A stretch of DNA of 64,000 nucleotides. Source: Rhynchosporium graminicola (lineage: Eukaryota > Ascomycota > Leotiomycetes > Helotiales > Ploettnerulaceae). Positions within the stretch are counted from its first letter, which is position 1; each line of letters opens with the position of its first letter. Shown in pieces: positions 48,614 through 60,830 of this stretch. The DNA is taken from NCBI GenBank assembly GCA_900074885.1, contig FJUW01000022.1:248001-312000 (forward strand), read 5' to 3'. The notes beneath the pieces were generated by a model. That model saw nothing but the letters and a program-made list of their open reading frames with translations, did not search any database and was not told where the DNA came from. The position numbers and the translations under genes are program-made.

Positions 48614-50018
48614 ATGCTTCTTCAATCTTTCCCTCTGGTCCTTCTGCTCTTGAGCGCTGTCACCGCAGCTCAAACCCTGGCACCTTTCTCAACATTCTCT
48701 AATGTAACTATTTTTACGCCCCCATCGACTTACAATGATCCTCGAGTACTTGTGAGTTTAATATCAAGTGTGTAGACAATACAGACTAATATTGTGACAG
48801 TACGCTCGCACTGTTGAGCTCGAGCATGGGGTACTTCTTGCCACGTGGGAAAACTACAGTCTCGAGCCACCTTTAGTTTACTTTCCAATATACAAGAGTG
48901 TAGACGGAGGTGCTTCGTGGGCAGAAATCTCTAATGTTACCGATCAAGTCAATGGCTGGGGACTCCGTTACCAGCCAGACCTGTTTGTTTTGCCCGTGGC
49001 AGTCGGTGAATTTCCGGCTGGCACGATTTTGTGTTCTGGCAATTCGATTCCGACAGATTTGAGGTAGGCATCGACAGAACCAGTTTTCTTCTCTTTGCAA
49101 TCTCGCGAAATTTTCTTGAGATATCTCTTGTTCCCCTCGCATGTCTCATCACATGGCCATTACTAACTCATCCTTTACCGTAGTCTTACCAAGATCGATG
49201 TCTATGCCAGTAGAGATGGAGGCTACACCTGGGAATTCGTCTCAAGCGTAGCATCTGGCGGTGCTGCTTTGCCAAACAATGGTGTTCCTGCTATCTGTAA
49301 GTCACTCCTGCATGGCCATCTTCGAGCCTGTAGGTATTAGGGTTTGCAGGATGAACCCATGACTGATTTTTTATTTCTTATAGGGGAGCCATTCGTGATG
49401 CACTACAAAGATGAAATCGTCCTCTACTACTCCGATCAACGTGACCCAAAATACGGCCAGAAGCTCATCCACTCAACATCCAAAGATCTGCTTACTTGGT
49501 GTGCGAGTGTCGATGATGTCGTATCATCAAGATACACGGATCGACCTGGTATGACTACTGTTGTCCAGCTTCCCAATGGAAAGTATATGATGACCTACGA
49601 ATTTGGCGGAGGTCCTACTGTTGTTGGAACTGATTACAAGTTTCCCGTAAACTATCGAATCAACGATAACCCTCTCGACTTCAACAACTCCATCAGCTTG
49701 CCTATTTATACCAATGATAAGATTCAGCCAGAAGGTTCCCCCAAGGTCGTGTGGTCTCCAATCGGAGGAGTCAACGGAACCATCATTGTCAGTTGTGGAA
49801 CAGCGAGTCAAATTTTCATCAACCAAGCTCTGGGAGATGTAAATGCGTGGAGAACCGTGCAGACTCCCGAGGGAACGTCGTATACGAGACACTTGAGAGT
49901 ACTGAACAATACTAATCATCTGCTAATAATGGGCGGTGGAGTTCTCCCTCCCAGCACGACAAACAAAGTGACCGTTAGCGTTATTGACCTGGAGGAGAGT
50001 CTGAAGCAAGCCAGTTGA
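48614..50018 (+). CDS. Secreted GH93-like exo-arabinanase
   Basis: Four exons (48614-48751, 48801-49063, 49184-49296, 49384-50018) give 382 residues with consistent phases; the second intron has a classical TACTAAC branch site. Residues 1-19 are a signal peptide (LVLLLLSAVTA). The body matches the six-bladed propeller family GH93, which releases arabinobiose from 1,5-alpha-L-arabinan: LLATWENYS, YKSVDGGASW and YASRDGGYTW are BNR/Asp-box-like turns, and YYSDQRDPKYGQ and RPGMTT follow. By comparison with the Fusarium enzyme Arb93A the two catalytic glutamates should be E173 (WEPF) and E244 (TYEFGG); both are present. The likely role is extracellular breakdown of pectin side chains in plant material. 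A distant sialidase-fold relative is the alternative. The gene is intact although it adjoins the transposon block. Confidence 0.85.
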
Positions 50019-50799
50019 TGGTTGGTGTAGCTTAGCTAGATGAGATGGACGCGGAATTCCACGCTTTGTGTATATATCCTATAGCTGGTTGTAACATTCC
50101 AGATTCCCCTGCAAATAAGTTTGATAAGTAGAGCTCTTATTGAATGTTTGTTTTATGTCGTCTGATCGACAGCAGGCAGCTTATGGTATGTCAGTGGTGG
50201 CATTGCAAAGTAGTCCCCAGCCATAAAGTCATGTGACTGAAATCACACTGGGACAGACGTCGCCAGCTGAGTGTTGATTGTACGATGAAATGTTTGGTAT
50301 TGGAGAATGAGCTTATCTGCTATATATTCAATTTCACTGGTACAAGTCTCAGAACTAGTTCAATCAGGCTCACGTGGACGCTATCGGTACGATAAACAAT
50401 AGAGCAGGGAGGTCATCCGGCACTGATTGTCCAACACCAAATCACTCACGCCTCGAAGACAAACCTCTTTTCTATCTCCCACAGCCAACCGCTGCAAATT
50501 CTGCGACAACGATCATAGTTCTGCAACATCCTCGAAAGTCTCATTACTTTTTGCTACTCCTCTTCTTTTCTTCGAGTACCGAAACACCTAGGCTACGCCC
50601 TGTGTCACAAATTCCGTAGCCTTGTAACCTCAACCCCGATTCACGCATCTATTCCCAACATCTCGAGCAAGCCCCCTTTACAAACGACACCATTTCTTCT
50701 CATACCAAGAAGAGAAAGGCGGCTGAGGCGGTAGCATCCTCACAACCATCAAAAAGAACCGCCTCAGCAGCAGCGATATCCCCGCCCACGCCACTTACG
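50019..50799. promoter_or_regulatory. Intergenic region and leader of the RBR ligase gene
   Basis: This 780-bp stretch has the presumed terminator of the GH93-like gene at its left end. From about 50450 it becomes a CT- and CA-rich leader typical of a fungal promoter and 5' UTR. An open frame of 81 codons at 50374-50619 has no domain and is not called. Confidence 0.45.
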
Positions 50800-52437
50800 A
50801 TGGACTCCGACGAGGACTTCATGTCTGGCTTGTCCAGTGATGAAGATGTCATGCAAGACGAGAGTGATGATGAGAACGTCTCCGCAGATGGTATACCCCT
50901 CTTTTCTTTACATGCCCATTTCTGTGTGCCAAGTGTGATCATGACCCAGGCACCAAATACTGATTAAAAGGCCCTAGCAGACTTTGGATTTGACGAACCA
51001 GAACCAGACCTCGGATATACGGCGAAGGATCAGGTTAAGAAGGAAAAGAAGTCCTTCGATACTACCTTCAAAGTTTACCATCCAAAAGATATTCAGGCTC
51101 AGCAGGATGACCTTATGGATGAGGTGAACATGATTCTTGACATTCGGAAGGAAGAAGCTGCGATTCTCCTACGACATTTTAGATGGAACAAGGAACGGCT
51201 GATTGAAGATTACATGGACCGACCCCGTAAGGTGCTTGAGAACGCCGGCTTGGGACCCAGTACGAATGGCCCTCCTTCCCTTGAAAATATCCCTGGTTTC
51301 ATGTGCGACATCTGCTGCGAGGATGAGGCTGGACTGTTGTCATTCGCTATGAAGTGTGGTCACCGATACTGTGTGAGCTGTTACAGGCAGTATTTGACAC
51401 AGAAGATTAAGGAGGAAGGAGAGGCTGCCCGCATTCAATGTCCACAGGACGGTTGTAAACGAATCATGGACGCCAAGTCTCTGGATCTACTTGTTACTGT
51501 CGACCTCAAGGATCGATACCACGAGCTACTCACTCGCACCTACGTGGAGGATAAAGATCAGCTAAAATGGTGCCCCGCTCCAGATTGTGTAAATGCCATC
51601 GAGTGTGGAATTAAGAAGAAGGATCTTGACAAAGTCGTGCCTACAGTTGCCTGCGACTGCAAGCATCGTTTCTGCTTCGGCTGCGGCCAGACAGACCATC
51701 AACCTGCTCCTTGTGAACTCGTCAAGAGATGGTTAAAGAAATGTGCGGATGATTCGGAAACTGCCAACTGGATCTCTGCCAATACGAAAGAGTGCCCAAA
51801 ATGTGTTTCTACAATCGAGAAGAATGGAGGATGTAATCATATGACGTGTAGGAAGTGTAAGCATGAGTTCTGCTGGATGTGCATGGGCTTATGGTCAGAG
51901 CATGGCACAAGCTGGTACAACTGCAACCGATTTGAAGAGAAGAGTGGGCACGAAGCCAGAGATGCCCAGACTAAATCCCGTGTCTCACTGGAAAGATATC
52001 TTCATTATTACAACCGATATGCCAATCACGAGCAATCGGCAAAACTCGATAAGGATATCTACCAGAAGACAGAGTCAAAGATGATCAAGCTCCAGACCGC
52101 GTCCGGTATGTCATGGATCGAGGTTCAATACTTGAATGCTGCATCACAAGCTCTTCAAACTTGTCGTCAAACTTTAAAGTGGACTTATGCCTTCGCCTTC
52201 TATTTAGCTCGGAACAACTTGACGGAAATGTTCGAGGACAACCAGAAGGATTTAGAAATGGCTGTCGAAGCACTTTCTGAGATGTTCGAGAAGCCTGTTG
52301 AGGAACTCTCCGAGTCAAAGCTCAAGGTTGAGATCATGGACAAGACATCATACTGCAACAAGCGTCGGGTCATTTTGTTGGAAGACACAGCCGACAACTT
52401 GGCAAACGGTGTGTGGACCTGGTCCAACGGCTATTGA
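50800..52437 (+). CDS. Ariadne-type RBR E3 ubiquitin ligase
   Basis: Two exons (50800-50890, 50981-52437) give 515 residues. The first 30 are acidic (DSDEDFMSGLSSDED). A UBA-like helical part at about 75-115 follows. RING1 starts at C139 (CDICCEDE, CGHRYCVSCY). The IBR is next (KWCPAPDC, FCFGCGQTDH). RING2 starts at C302 (CPKCVSTIEKNGGCNHM) with C315 as the cysteine that accepts ubiquitin as a thioester, as in HHARI. The C-terminal third (SLERYLHYYNRY, LKWTYAFAFYLARN, VWTWSNGY) is the autoinhibitory Ariadne domain. The order RING1-IBR-RING2-Ariadne and the length are standard for ARI1/HHARI orthologues, which work with UBCH7-type E2s and neddylated cullins. All zinc ligands that I checked are present. 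It converges on EXO1. Confidence 0.92.
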
Positions 52438-53666
52438 TCAACTCTCATCCGTACACGTCATATCCCTTGCTCCCACTTCACCATATCATCATGGGAGAAG
52501 CAAGGGTACATCTTCTTCAAAATCAGAGTATGGTACAAGAACCTGGATCCTGCTACTGCATGTTTCGGACGGTCTGAGTAGCAATATCCGACTTGATAAT
52601 TCTCTCCCCCTCTACACCACAAGAATATATTTGCACCGTGCGTCAACACGAACGCTCGTTATTTTAGGTTTTCTTACAGGTTGTCTAAAATGTCTCCATC
52701 TGGCGTCACCAAGTTGGCCTGATCCACCACACACCAGGAGTTCTTATCTAACATCGTTTTTCCCCGTCCAAGAAAGGCGTACGTTTTCTGGTTCCCTGGT
52801 GTTAATTTGAATATTGGGCGGGGCAGGGTAGCGAGGATCAAGCATGTATTCCACGGAGCATCTGGTGATTGGGACAACTGGACTGAATGATCAATGGGAG
52901 ACATGTCTCACATAGGAGTGGTAGGGAAACGAGAATGAATGCTTAATGAAAGGATCTGTGTATGTCTATGTCTAGGAATGAATAATCTGGTGATTAGGTG
53001 CAACACAATATATAGATTGCCTGGATTTTTCCCATAGCGTCTGTTTCCCTGTGATGAGGTCCTAGATTATTTCTGGTCTCATATGGTGGAGAGTATCTGA
53101 GTAAGCTCGCAAGCGATTATGAGTGAGGTTTTGGGAACCCAGCTTTCCAAATGTCACACCAGTTATCCACTCACCTATCTGTAAAATTCTCGTGCAAGAC
53201 TGACTTATTCTCCAACCTCAGTTACTAATTATTAAGATGACATCGTCAATAGGAATTTCACATATCTACTGGGTCTACTTTTGATTGTTGGTAATTCTTA
53301 TTTTCCGATTCTTGGATTCCATTCTGATTGTTCAGTCTGCTAGTACTTACAACTCATCAATGAAGCCCTTTCATCCCCAGACACCAACGACAAAAATAGA
53401 AGAAAGCCATAGACATATTTGCTTCCGGACCCCAAGCACAAGACCAGCATTGACCTGCCCCATTTCCGTCCGTCCATCCATGCAACGCCTAAAATCACAA
53501 TAAGAAAGAAACAAAAAACATTTCTTTTGTGTTTGTCCACCAATTTTGAGGAACAGCTAGTAACAATACTAAAGACGAGGAGAGTACCCACCACAATAGC
53601 GACGAAGCACTATAGGTACGCAGCCGAGACTCGCGGGATTTTCTTCCTGCAGGGCTCGTCGTAGAA
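52438..53666. other. 3' region between RBR ligase and EXO1
   Basis: This 1.2-kb stretch lies between convergent genes. It contains several short ORFs on both strands without domains or codon bias, and looks like UTR and spacer sequence. Confidence 0.4.
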
Positions 53667-53870
53667 ATGATCCCTCAGTCTCCTCAATCTTCGAAACCCC
53701 AAACTCCAACCAGTTCCAGAACCACCACTCCTTATATGCTCAACTCGCAATTTGGCTCAAACCTCTTAGTCTCATCAGACCAACAGAAACAGGGTATTCT
53801 AATTCAACAACAAAAGCGCTTTAACGCCGACTATCTCTTACAAAGGACTAATTCGATTCATGCCGAGTAA
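53667..53870 (+). CDS. Possible small Ser/Thr/Gln-rich protein overlapping EXO1 3' end
   Basis: A 67-codon frame (MIPQSPQSSK to LLQRTNSIHAE) of normal-looking composition, low in complexity at its N-terminus and more regular at its C-terminus (KRFNADYLLQR). It overlaps the last 13 bases of the EXO1 frame on the opposite strand. No family is recognised. It could be chance, or a 3'-terminal exon of a gene with upstream exons in 53280-53640. Confidence 0.3.
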   Translation: MIPQSPQSSKPQTPTSSRTTTPYMLNSQFGSNLLVSSDQQKQGILIQQQKRFNADYLLQRTNSIHAE

Positions 53871-56312
53871 ATGAAGCGACCAAAGTCAAATCTGGACTTG
53901 GTGCCAGTCTCTCCTGCCCCGAGGCTGATATCACTGTCATCCTCGCTTTCGTGGATGATAAAGTCTTCGCTCCCCGCTCCCATGCTAAGCAAATTCTTCT
54001 CCATGTCGTCGGCTACGGGGAGAGGGACGGATGCTGGATTGGTAGCATTCTCCTTACCAGCTTCGACAGCCTCGGGGAATGGAATACTGCATTTCCCAAG
54101 CAGAGAGCGGTGGGGAAATCTGACTTTGAGTGGGAGGGTCGCGGGAGTCATCGGAGGGGTTCCTGGGAGGTTCGTTCGACTGGCAGCGGTTGCACCCAGC
54201 CGTTGGAGAGGTGTAAGTGGCTTACGAGTGACCAGGGCAGAAACAGCAGGAAGCTTTGGCGTTGTGGCCGCAATTTTGACTGGAAGAGGGATGCGAGACT
54301 GTCGGCGAGAAACTGAAGAGGCGGGTGTGGGCGGGAAAGCCAAATTACCAGTCCCCTTGGGTGTGACCGCTGCTGCTCCACCAAATGAAAATTGTTCCTT
54401 CAGCTTGCTCATCGAATTTGGTATCTGGCAGGGCGAAGTTGGAGTAGGTGGCTGACTGAAGGAGCTAGAACTAGATTCTGACAGAGTCATACCAGGAGTA
54501 CATCCTCGGGGTTCGGCTTTGTCCATTTCGCATCCATGGTCATCAAAAATAGTAAGGGCCTCACTCCGAGCGGTGACCATCTCCGCAAATACAGCAATCT
54601 TCTTTCCGGATGCCTTGCCATTGGCAGAGTCGTCGTCAACATTGGCAAGACTTAGCATTGCCTCCTCAATTCCATCGTCTGAAAATATATTGAAATCCTG
54701 CTTCTTGGCCTTCTTGCCTCTTGCGTTGCGCGAGACGCTTGGGCTGGGCTCCGGCACTGCATTGAAGAATCGACTGGGACCCAACTCCGCCTCCTTGCTT
54801 GGTGACAAAGCTGTGTCAATGTCGGCACATAGTCGAGCTCGCTTTGGTGGGCGAGGTTCAGAGATCGTCGGTGCTCGGGTGGTACGATGATTAGCAGGTT
54901 GGCTTCGAGATATGAGAGGGGCGGACTGTGGAAACTGGGGGGAAGTTGTGGAGATGTTGAGGGTGGTTGAAGGGGCAGCTTGAGCAATCCAAGGCCCAGA
55001 ATTGCGCCGAAGAAGATCTTGCTGCTCAGGAGAACCAGTGAGCATATTGAGAGGTAATTCAGCCAAAGGTATGCGCTTCTTGAAGAAGGTGCTGATCGGC
55101 ACACCTTTCATCAGGTCGAGAGGGGAAGGTTTATTGTTTCGCGGGCGCGAAGTAGCCCAAGGGTCCATTGATGTAACCATATTGTTTCTTGTATGATTAA
55201 CGATTGGCTTCTTCGTCATTGGGTTAAGATCTCCTCTCGCGACCCCTTGAGCGATTCCTGGCTCAATGTCTGCTCCGAGGAAAGGCATTTTGTCAAGGTC
55301 AAGAGGTTGTTCTGGTGTTGTGTGAAGAACAAGAGTTCGTGCTTGTGGACAGAAAACTCTTTGATGCAAAAAGGTGAATTCGGCCTGACGAAACTGTTCT
55401 AAATATGTCTTCGGCACGTGAAACTTGCCGTCGAATGACAGCATGCGAATAACCTTCTCGATTGTCTTGTGCTTGCGAACCATACGGTACGCAGTCTTTA
55501 GACCCATGTTGTTTATACTAGCCAAATAGTCGCATCCACTAAGGATAGCCATCGTACGAAACTCCCTATCTGACCAACCAGTAAGAGTGATCTCTTTGCA
55601 GGCAGAGAAGTCTGCTTTGTTGATTTCGACGCAATTCCCATACTGGTCCAGCTTTGTCAAAAGACACTTCGCTCCAAAAACCAGAAGGTCGGAATCCTCT
55701 GAAAGGATCCCATCGATGATTCCCTTGCGTTCCAGGTAGACCATTTGGGCGTCTGCTTCGTACGGAGCCACTATATACTGTACTCCAGTTCTTTTTAATT
55801 CGTCGATCAATTGTCTTGCCATTTCCGGTGTAACGTCCACAGATTTCTGGAATTCAAGGTACGCCTGAGACGTCTTTCCAGCATTCAGCAGTTCCATTCC
55901 CGCTTTCCTACTCTGCTCTCTCCGCTTTTCTCGATCTGCCTCGGTGGCGGCCTTACTGGGAAGGTAGTCTCCATCGAATATAATGAAAGGAATTACACCG
56001 AAGTGTTGCAACATTCGAACCCGGTGCATTGCAAATTCGACGAACCTGCAGAGGTCAGTATTGCCTAGAGCAATAAGCTTGATCGGGACCTACTTCTTTG
56101 TCGGCTTCCCCATGGCCAGCTCCATGGCACAAGCTACGGTTCCACGATGGAGCCAGCCATAAGCATCGACTCCGAGGGTCTTGCCCTCGAACTTCCTGAG
56201 GTTACATGATTTATGTATAGATTTGAGCAAGGGAAGCAAGCCTAGAGAATGTTAGTTGATATATGCCATATAGGTAAGACAGTGACGAGGCATATTGACC
56301 ATTGATTCCCAT
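53858..56312 (-). CDS. exo1: Exonuclease 1 (5'-3' DNA exonuclease/flap endonuclease)
   Basis: Three exons (56312-56300, 56241-56094, 56045-53858) give 782 residues. The first exon codes for just MGIN plus one base. The FEN1/XPG-family nuclease domain covers about residues 1-345. Metal ligands are in place: D30 (GVDAYGWLH), D78 (FDGD), E150 and D152 (YEADAQ), D171 and D173 (SEDSDLL), and D226 (GCDY). A helix-hairpin-helix region follows. The remainder is a long disordered tail rich in Ser and Pro, as in other EXO1 proteins, where it binds mismatch-repair partners. It resects DNA ends and excises mismatched strands in the nucleus. The first intron starts GTCAAT, a weak donor, but the reading MGINGLLPLLKS across it is the expected start. 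It is divergent from TMA16. Confidence 0.93.
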
Positions 56313-56812
56313 TATGAATAGTCACGTAGCACAAGAAAATACCCAGAAAATGCAAACTTTACCAGTCAAACAGATATTTACACAGCCTTTCCACCGTTCA
56401 AAACATCTGTAAGCCTGGACGTTGCAGCATGAGTGATAGATGGATGGGTATGGAATGGTTCCGGGTTTTAAATTGAGGTCGGGATCGGGGCGAGTAGTCG
56501 TCGATTGAGGTAGTCGTCGGTATCGGATAGTGCGTTGTGGTGTTGCGGATAGGGTGGGCGAATATCCAAATGTCATGTCTTGTCCTACTTTGCCGCCTCA
56601 CAATCCATTTAGGTCGCGACTGCCCGGAATCTCGACGCGTCGGTCGGTCTTACCCGGCAACCAGGGCAAGGACAGGGTGGCTGTTGATTGGCCCACTCAG
56701 AGCTAAGAGTGGGGGTCCGATAAACTTGCGATAAGATAGAGATATCAAAAAGTTTGAACGTCTCTATCACCACCAAGGACTACTTACAGCATCGACGTCA
56801 ATATTCACAACA
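56313..56812. promoter_or_regulatory. Shared promoter region of EXO1 and TMA16
   Basis: 500 bp between divergently transcribed housekeeping genes. The TMA16 side has a CA-rich leader ending CACAACA just before its ATG. No specific operator is claimed. Confidence 0.5.
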
Positions 56813-57507
56813 ATGCCGAAAAGTTTAGAGAAGACTCGCAAGAAGATCGCGAAGAAGAAGGGAAATATTACTGCTCTTCATGAGAACTCTCGGGACTCGA
56901 TGAAGTTGCGCAGGGCGCTGATGAGAGATGACAAGCTGGTCAAAGTCGCATCCGCAAGAAGGAAGAATGACAAGCCATTAGGTAGGCAGGTCTTTCGGAT
57001 CTTTGATCGTATATACTGATATATAATAGTCCAGCGCGCAGCATACTTTCAAGAGGCGATTAGAGCAAATGAGGGAAAGCCGTTGGAACTTGGGGCCATT
57101 CAGACGCTTATTCAATCGTACGACCCGCATATCCCAAACTCCAAGAGGTCATTTCCTAACAATCGCATAGTTTTGTACACCAACACGACGAAGAGTTTAG
57201 CGAGCTGAAGAAGGATCGCAGACCTGGGAGGCCCGCAAGCACTAGAGAAGATCTACTGAGGATCAAGATTGCCACAGATGAGAAGGAATATGAGAGCGGA
57301 TTCTGTCAGTTGCTTCGAGTCAATTATCCGGAGAATGTTAAGCTGATAAGATTTTTAGACCTACCAGACCTCACGGACGAGAACAATGTTATATTCCTGG
57401 ACAGGTGGGAGGGCTCATGGTCGTATCTCTCTACTTTGAAATGGGTCCGGATGTCAAGCAGCGGTCAGATCCACGAATCAAAATTCCCACCAAAGGGCGA
57501 GTCGTGA
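56813..57507 (+). CDS. tma16: Translation machinery-associated protein 16
   Basis: Four exons (56813-56981, 57030-57117, 57171-57304, 57359-57507) with agreeing phases give 179 residues, the usual size. The N-terminus is strongly basic (KTRKKIAKKKGNITALHENS), matching the nuclear/pre-60S binding start of the TMA16 family. RAAYFQEA, GRPASTREDLLRIK and SWSYLSTLKWVR are further family landmarks. TMA16 associates with late nuclear pre-60S ribosomal particles. The third intron has a GTCAGT donor. Confidence 0.9.
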
Positions 57508-58025
57508 TGGGAGGAAGATTTACCAATTGGCGTTCAGGGCATTATTTGGCGTTTGGGCGGCGCATGAATAAATCCTATGGCGCTGAGAGAAGTGGATGGT
57601 CCTTGACTGTCGATGGACTATGTCGACAAAAGTTTTACTAGTTGCCAATAGCTTTTGGAATCTGGAAAAGGATATGATACAGCTTCAACTCTGATGTTGG
57701 GTATGCGTCATGGACTGCAAAGCTATGTGCGGTTGCGATTCCCTCATACTCATGGAGGGTTTGTCTCGGAAATCATGGTATATCTTGTCGTATATGTTTT
57801 GAACTCAGAAGCATTCTAGACCATACAATCAAATTGCCGTTAAAGAAGGTGGTTTCGAAGCTAGGAAGATGCGCACACAAGTCATGCTTATGGGTTGTAA
57901 CATTGATAGGGGCAGGGATATACATCCAGTCCGCCAACACTTGCTTCTTTGTTCAATGCCTGAAGCTTAAAGCCTCTCAGTAAAGCTTAACCCTCCCCAA
58001 ATTTATCCCGAACCATATCAAATCG
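57508..58025. other. Intergenic region between convergent genes
   Basis: About 520 bp between the 3' ends of TMA16 (+) and the 2EXR gene (-). I see no coding or RNA signal. Confidence 0.4.
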
Positions 58026-58811
58026 TCAACTTTGCTCTCCGCCCCTCGTCAAAATCACACATCTAACCTTCACCTCTCCCAGCCCTTTCCCCTCCATCAT
58101 CCTCCCAGTAGCAACCCTCCTCCTCTCCTCCCCGACTCCCCTCTCTGCCCCCTCAGCTACCCATCTCAAATCCCTCCTCCAAGCTGGGACATCCAAGAAT
58201 CCTACTTCCCCCACAAAGCATCGCCCAAACTCGACCACTAAACTAATCTCTTTGAGGTTTCTCATCCGGCTCACAATACCCAGAAAGCCATTCTCGCAAA
58301 GCTCGCTCCAGACCCGGAAATCGATTGCGAGTCGTTGGATGAGGTGTCGGGAGGGAGAGGTCGAGACGTGGTAAAGAATGTTGTGCAGATGGGTGGTGAG
58401 TAGAGGGGAGAGGGACGAGATATAGAGAATGTCTGAGTTGTAGGCTATCGGAATAGTGCTTTGCGATGAGTCCTTGGGTTGAGAATGATGAGATGGCGGT
58501 GAGGAGTGGGAAGATGATGTATATGAGCGCACTGAAATTGAGAGTTTCGGCTGGGGTCCTATCAATAAATACGAATGTGTTGAGAGAGTGAAGAGCCGCG
58601 ACTCAGTGTTAATGGATAGAGTTATTGGAGGCGGGGTATTGGATATGTATCTCTCTAGAGAGGGGGAATAGGATATCTTTAAGATGCGAGTTGAGCTGTT
58701 AACACCACGGGAGAGTAATAAAATTCGTTTGTATATCTTAAGACGGAGTTCAGTGGGCATTTGAGGGAAGCAGTGGAACATTTTGAGTGGTGGTCTTGAC
58801 AATTCATCCAT
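58026..58811 (-). CDS. 2EXR-domain protein of unknown function
   Basis: 261 residues in one exon. The start FHCFPQMPTELRLKIYKRI matches the 2EXR motif (F-x-x-F-P-x-L-P-x-E-L-R-x-x-I-W) of a fungal family that is greatly expanded in Leotiomycetes and other Pezizomycotina, possibly F-box-like. The middle is Ser-rich (YTSSSHSSPPSHHSQ). A later helical part, RHLIQRLAIDFRVW, fits the family's second conserved block. The tail is charged. The biochemical role is unknown. Confidence 0.75.
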   Translation of the reverse strand: MDELSRPPLKMFHCFPQMPTELRLKIYKRILLLSRGVNSSTRILKISYSPSLERYISNTPPPITLSINTESRLFTLSTHSYLLIGPQPKLSISVRSYTSSSHSSPPSHHSQPKDSSQSTIPIAYNSDILYISSLSPLLTTHLHNILYHVSTSPSRHLIQRLAIDFRVWSELCENGFLGIVSRMRNLKEISLVVEFGRCFVGEVGFLDVPAWRRDLRWVAEGAERGVGEERRRVATGRMMEGKGLGEVKVRCVILTRGGEQS

Positions 58812-59170
58812 GGTTACTGTAGGTATGCTGTGATTAGACTTGGTAGTTGTCCCAGGGTTGATAGGAGACGTTTAGAATACAATTTGCAGGACGCTTGTGA
58901 AGTGTTAAGAGAATCTGAATGTCTCGAATTAAATTTGCGCAATCAGAACACAATGACTGCAATGGTGATGGGGGTGGAGGGGTGTCGTTGAAAACACGTG
59001 ACGGTCCTCGGCTGTTAGAGGGGTTTGCTCGGCAAATCGTCGAATGGCACGTCAACATTGGGTTTGATTCAATCAATTCCATTTGCAGTAAATAAATGAC
59101 CAGCCCCGTATCCAACATGCTAAATGACTCCTGATTGTTTTAAATTAACTCCACACAAAACAATGTAAAA
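58812..59170. other. Spacer between 2EXR and CoA-transferase genes
   Basis: 360 bp, promoter of the 2EXR gene and 3' end of the next gene, both on the minus strand. A 94-codon minus-strand ORF here has no domain and is not called. Confidence 0.4.
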
Positions 59171-60830
59171 TCACAGCAACATTGGCTTCAAGTCATCCGC
59201 AACCTTAAATGGAGCTTCTGTCTTGCTCTTAATTTCATCAACAGTCACACCATCAGCAATCTCAATCAATGTCAATCCGGTTGCAAAGTCCACATTGAAC
59301 ACTCCCTACAGACGATTAGCACAGCACTACGTACCATAGTCAAAGGACATACCAGTTCCGTAATGATCATCGAAACACAAGCTTTGCCCGTCAACGGGAA
59401 AGCACATTGCTTGACAATCTTCGCATTACCCTTCTTATCTGTATGCTCCATCGTAACGACGACCTTGGTCATCTCCGGGTTGCTGACGAGATCCATAGCA
59501 CCACCGAATCCCTTTATTTTGCCTGGCAACATCCAATTTGCCAGATCACCGTTTCCGCTGACTTGCATGGCTCCGAGAATTGTCAAGTTGATGCGACCAC
59601 TTCTGATCATACCAAATGACTCCTCACTTCCAAACGTAGCTGCACCAGCCTTCAAAGTGACAGTCTCTTTACCAGCATTGATGAGATCGGCGTCCGCCTT
59701 TCCTTTCACTGGGTACGGTCCAAGTCCGAGAATACCGTTCTCGGATTGTAATTGAACCTCGACCTCAGGTCCAACGAAGCCAGGTGCCAGCATGGGCATG
59801 CCGATTCCCAGATTGGCATACATGCCATTCTTGAACTCCTTAGCCGCCCTCCTGACGATACGTTCTCTCTTCGCTGCCGTCTCGCCGCTTCCGAGTGCTG
59901 ACTTCGCATCAGTCTCGTTAGGATCTTTGGCGAATGTGTACTTCTCGATGCCTTTCTCAGTCGTAGATTGAATCACTCGCTTCACATAGATACCTGGCAG
60001 ATGTACAGCCTCTGGAGGAATCTCTCCAGGCTCAACAAGGTGTTCGGCTTCAACTATGGTCATCTTGGCGTTTCGCCCCATAGCACCATTGAAGTTGTTG
60101 GCAGTAAGTCGGAACTGGCAGTTTCCTAACTTGTCTGCTTTCCAAGCCTTCACAAACGCATAGTCACCCTTAATGCTCTCCTCCAGAAGATACTGCTTTC
60201 CATCGAAGACCTTGACATCCTTGGGGTATGAATATATCTTTGGCGTTCCATCCGTATTGTTTTCCAGTGGTAGCTCTCCGGTCTGCACGACTGTTCCGAA
60301 AGCCGCAGGTGTGTAAAATGCAGGTATTCCCTTTCCACCAGAGGCACAACGCTCGGCGAGAGTTCCCTGTGGCGTGAGCTCTAATTGAATTTCTCCTGTC
60401 AAGTACATCTTCTCGAATGTCTTATTCTCGCCAATGTAACTCGCGATCATCTTCGAAATCTGCTTCGTCTTGAGCAGCTTGCCCAGACCAGAGGTATCTG
60501 TTCCAGCATTATTCGACACAGCAGTAATTCCAGTAATTTCGGGCTTATTGATTACTTCGTTGATGAGGGTGTCGGGAACGCCGCAAAGACCGAATCCACC
60601 GCAGAGGACTGTCGAATTGGGTTTCATATCTTTGAGAGCCTCCGCCGCTGAAGACAAGACTTTATTGATCTCATTTCGTTGAAATGTGGAGGAGAAAGTG
60701 CGGGCGAGAAGGATGGATTTCTGTACTCAATTGTCAGTTCTTCTCAACTTCTAGCTCGGGAGCTTCTCCGCACCTTGGTGTTATTCCTCGTGTAAGCTCG
60801 CGCCGTTCGGAGAAGAGCTGTGGAAGACAT
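59171..60830 (-). CDS. Succinyl-CoA:3-oxoacid CoA-transferase, mitochondrial
   Basis: Three exons (60830-60774, 60720-59353, 59305-59171) give 519 residues, the standard length. It transfers CoA between succinyl-CoA and acetoacetate in ketone-body use; fungal members may also handle other short acids. The first 38 residues form a presequence ([24 protein letters not shown]). The A domain has [13 protein letters not shown] and TPQGTLAER. The B domain has NLGIGMP and the active-site loop [10 protein letters not shown], with E346 as the nucleophilic glutamate. The A and B domains are fused, as in eukaryotic SCOT. The end DDLKPMLL is typical. The catalytic residue is intact and the introns have GT-AG ends. 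Confidence 0.93.

Noticed and set aside
53871..54890. Plus-strand ORFs of 194 and 123 codons
   Set aside because: They are antisense shadows of the EXO1 C-terminal tail.
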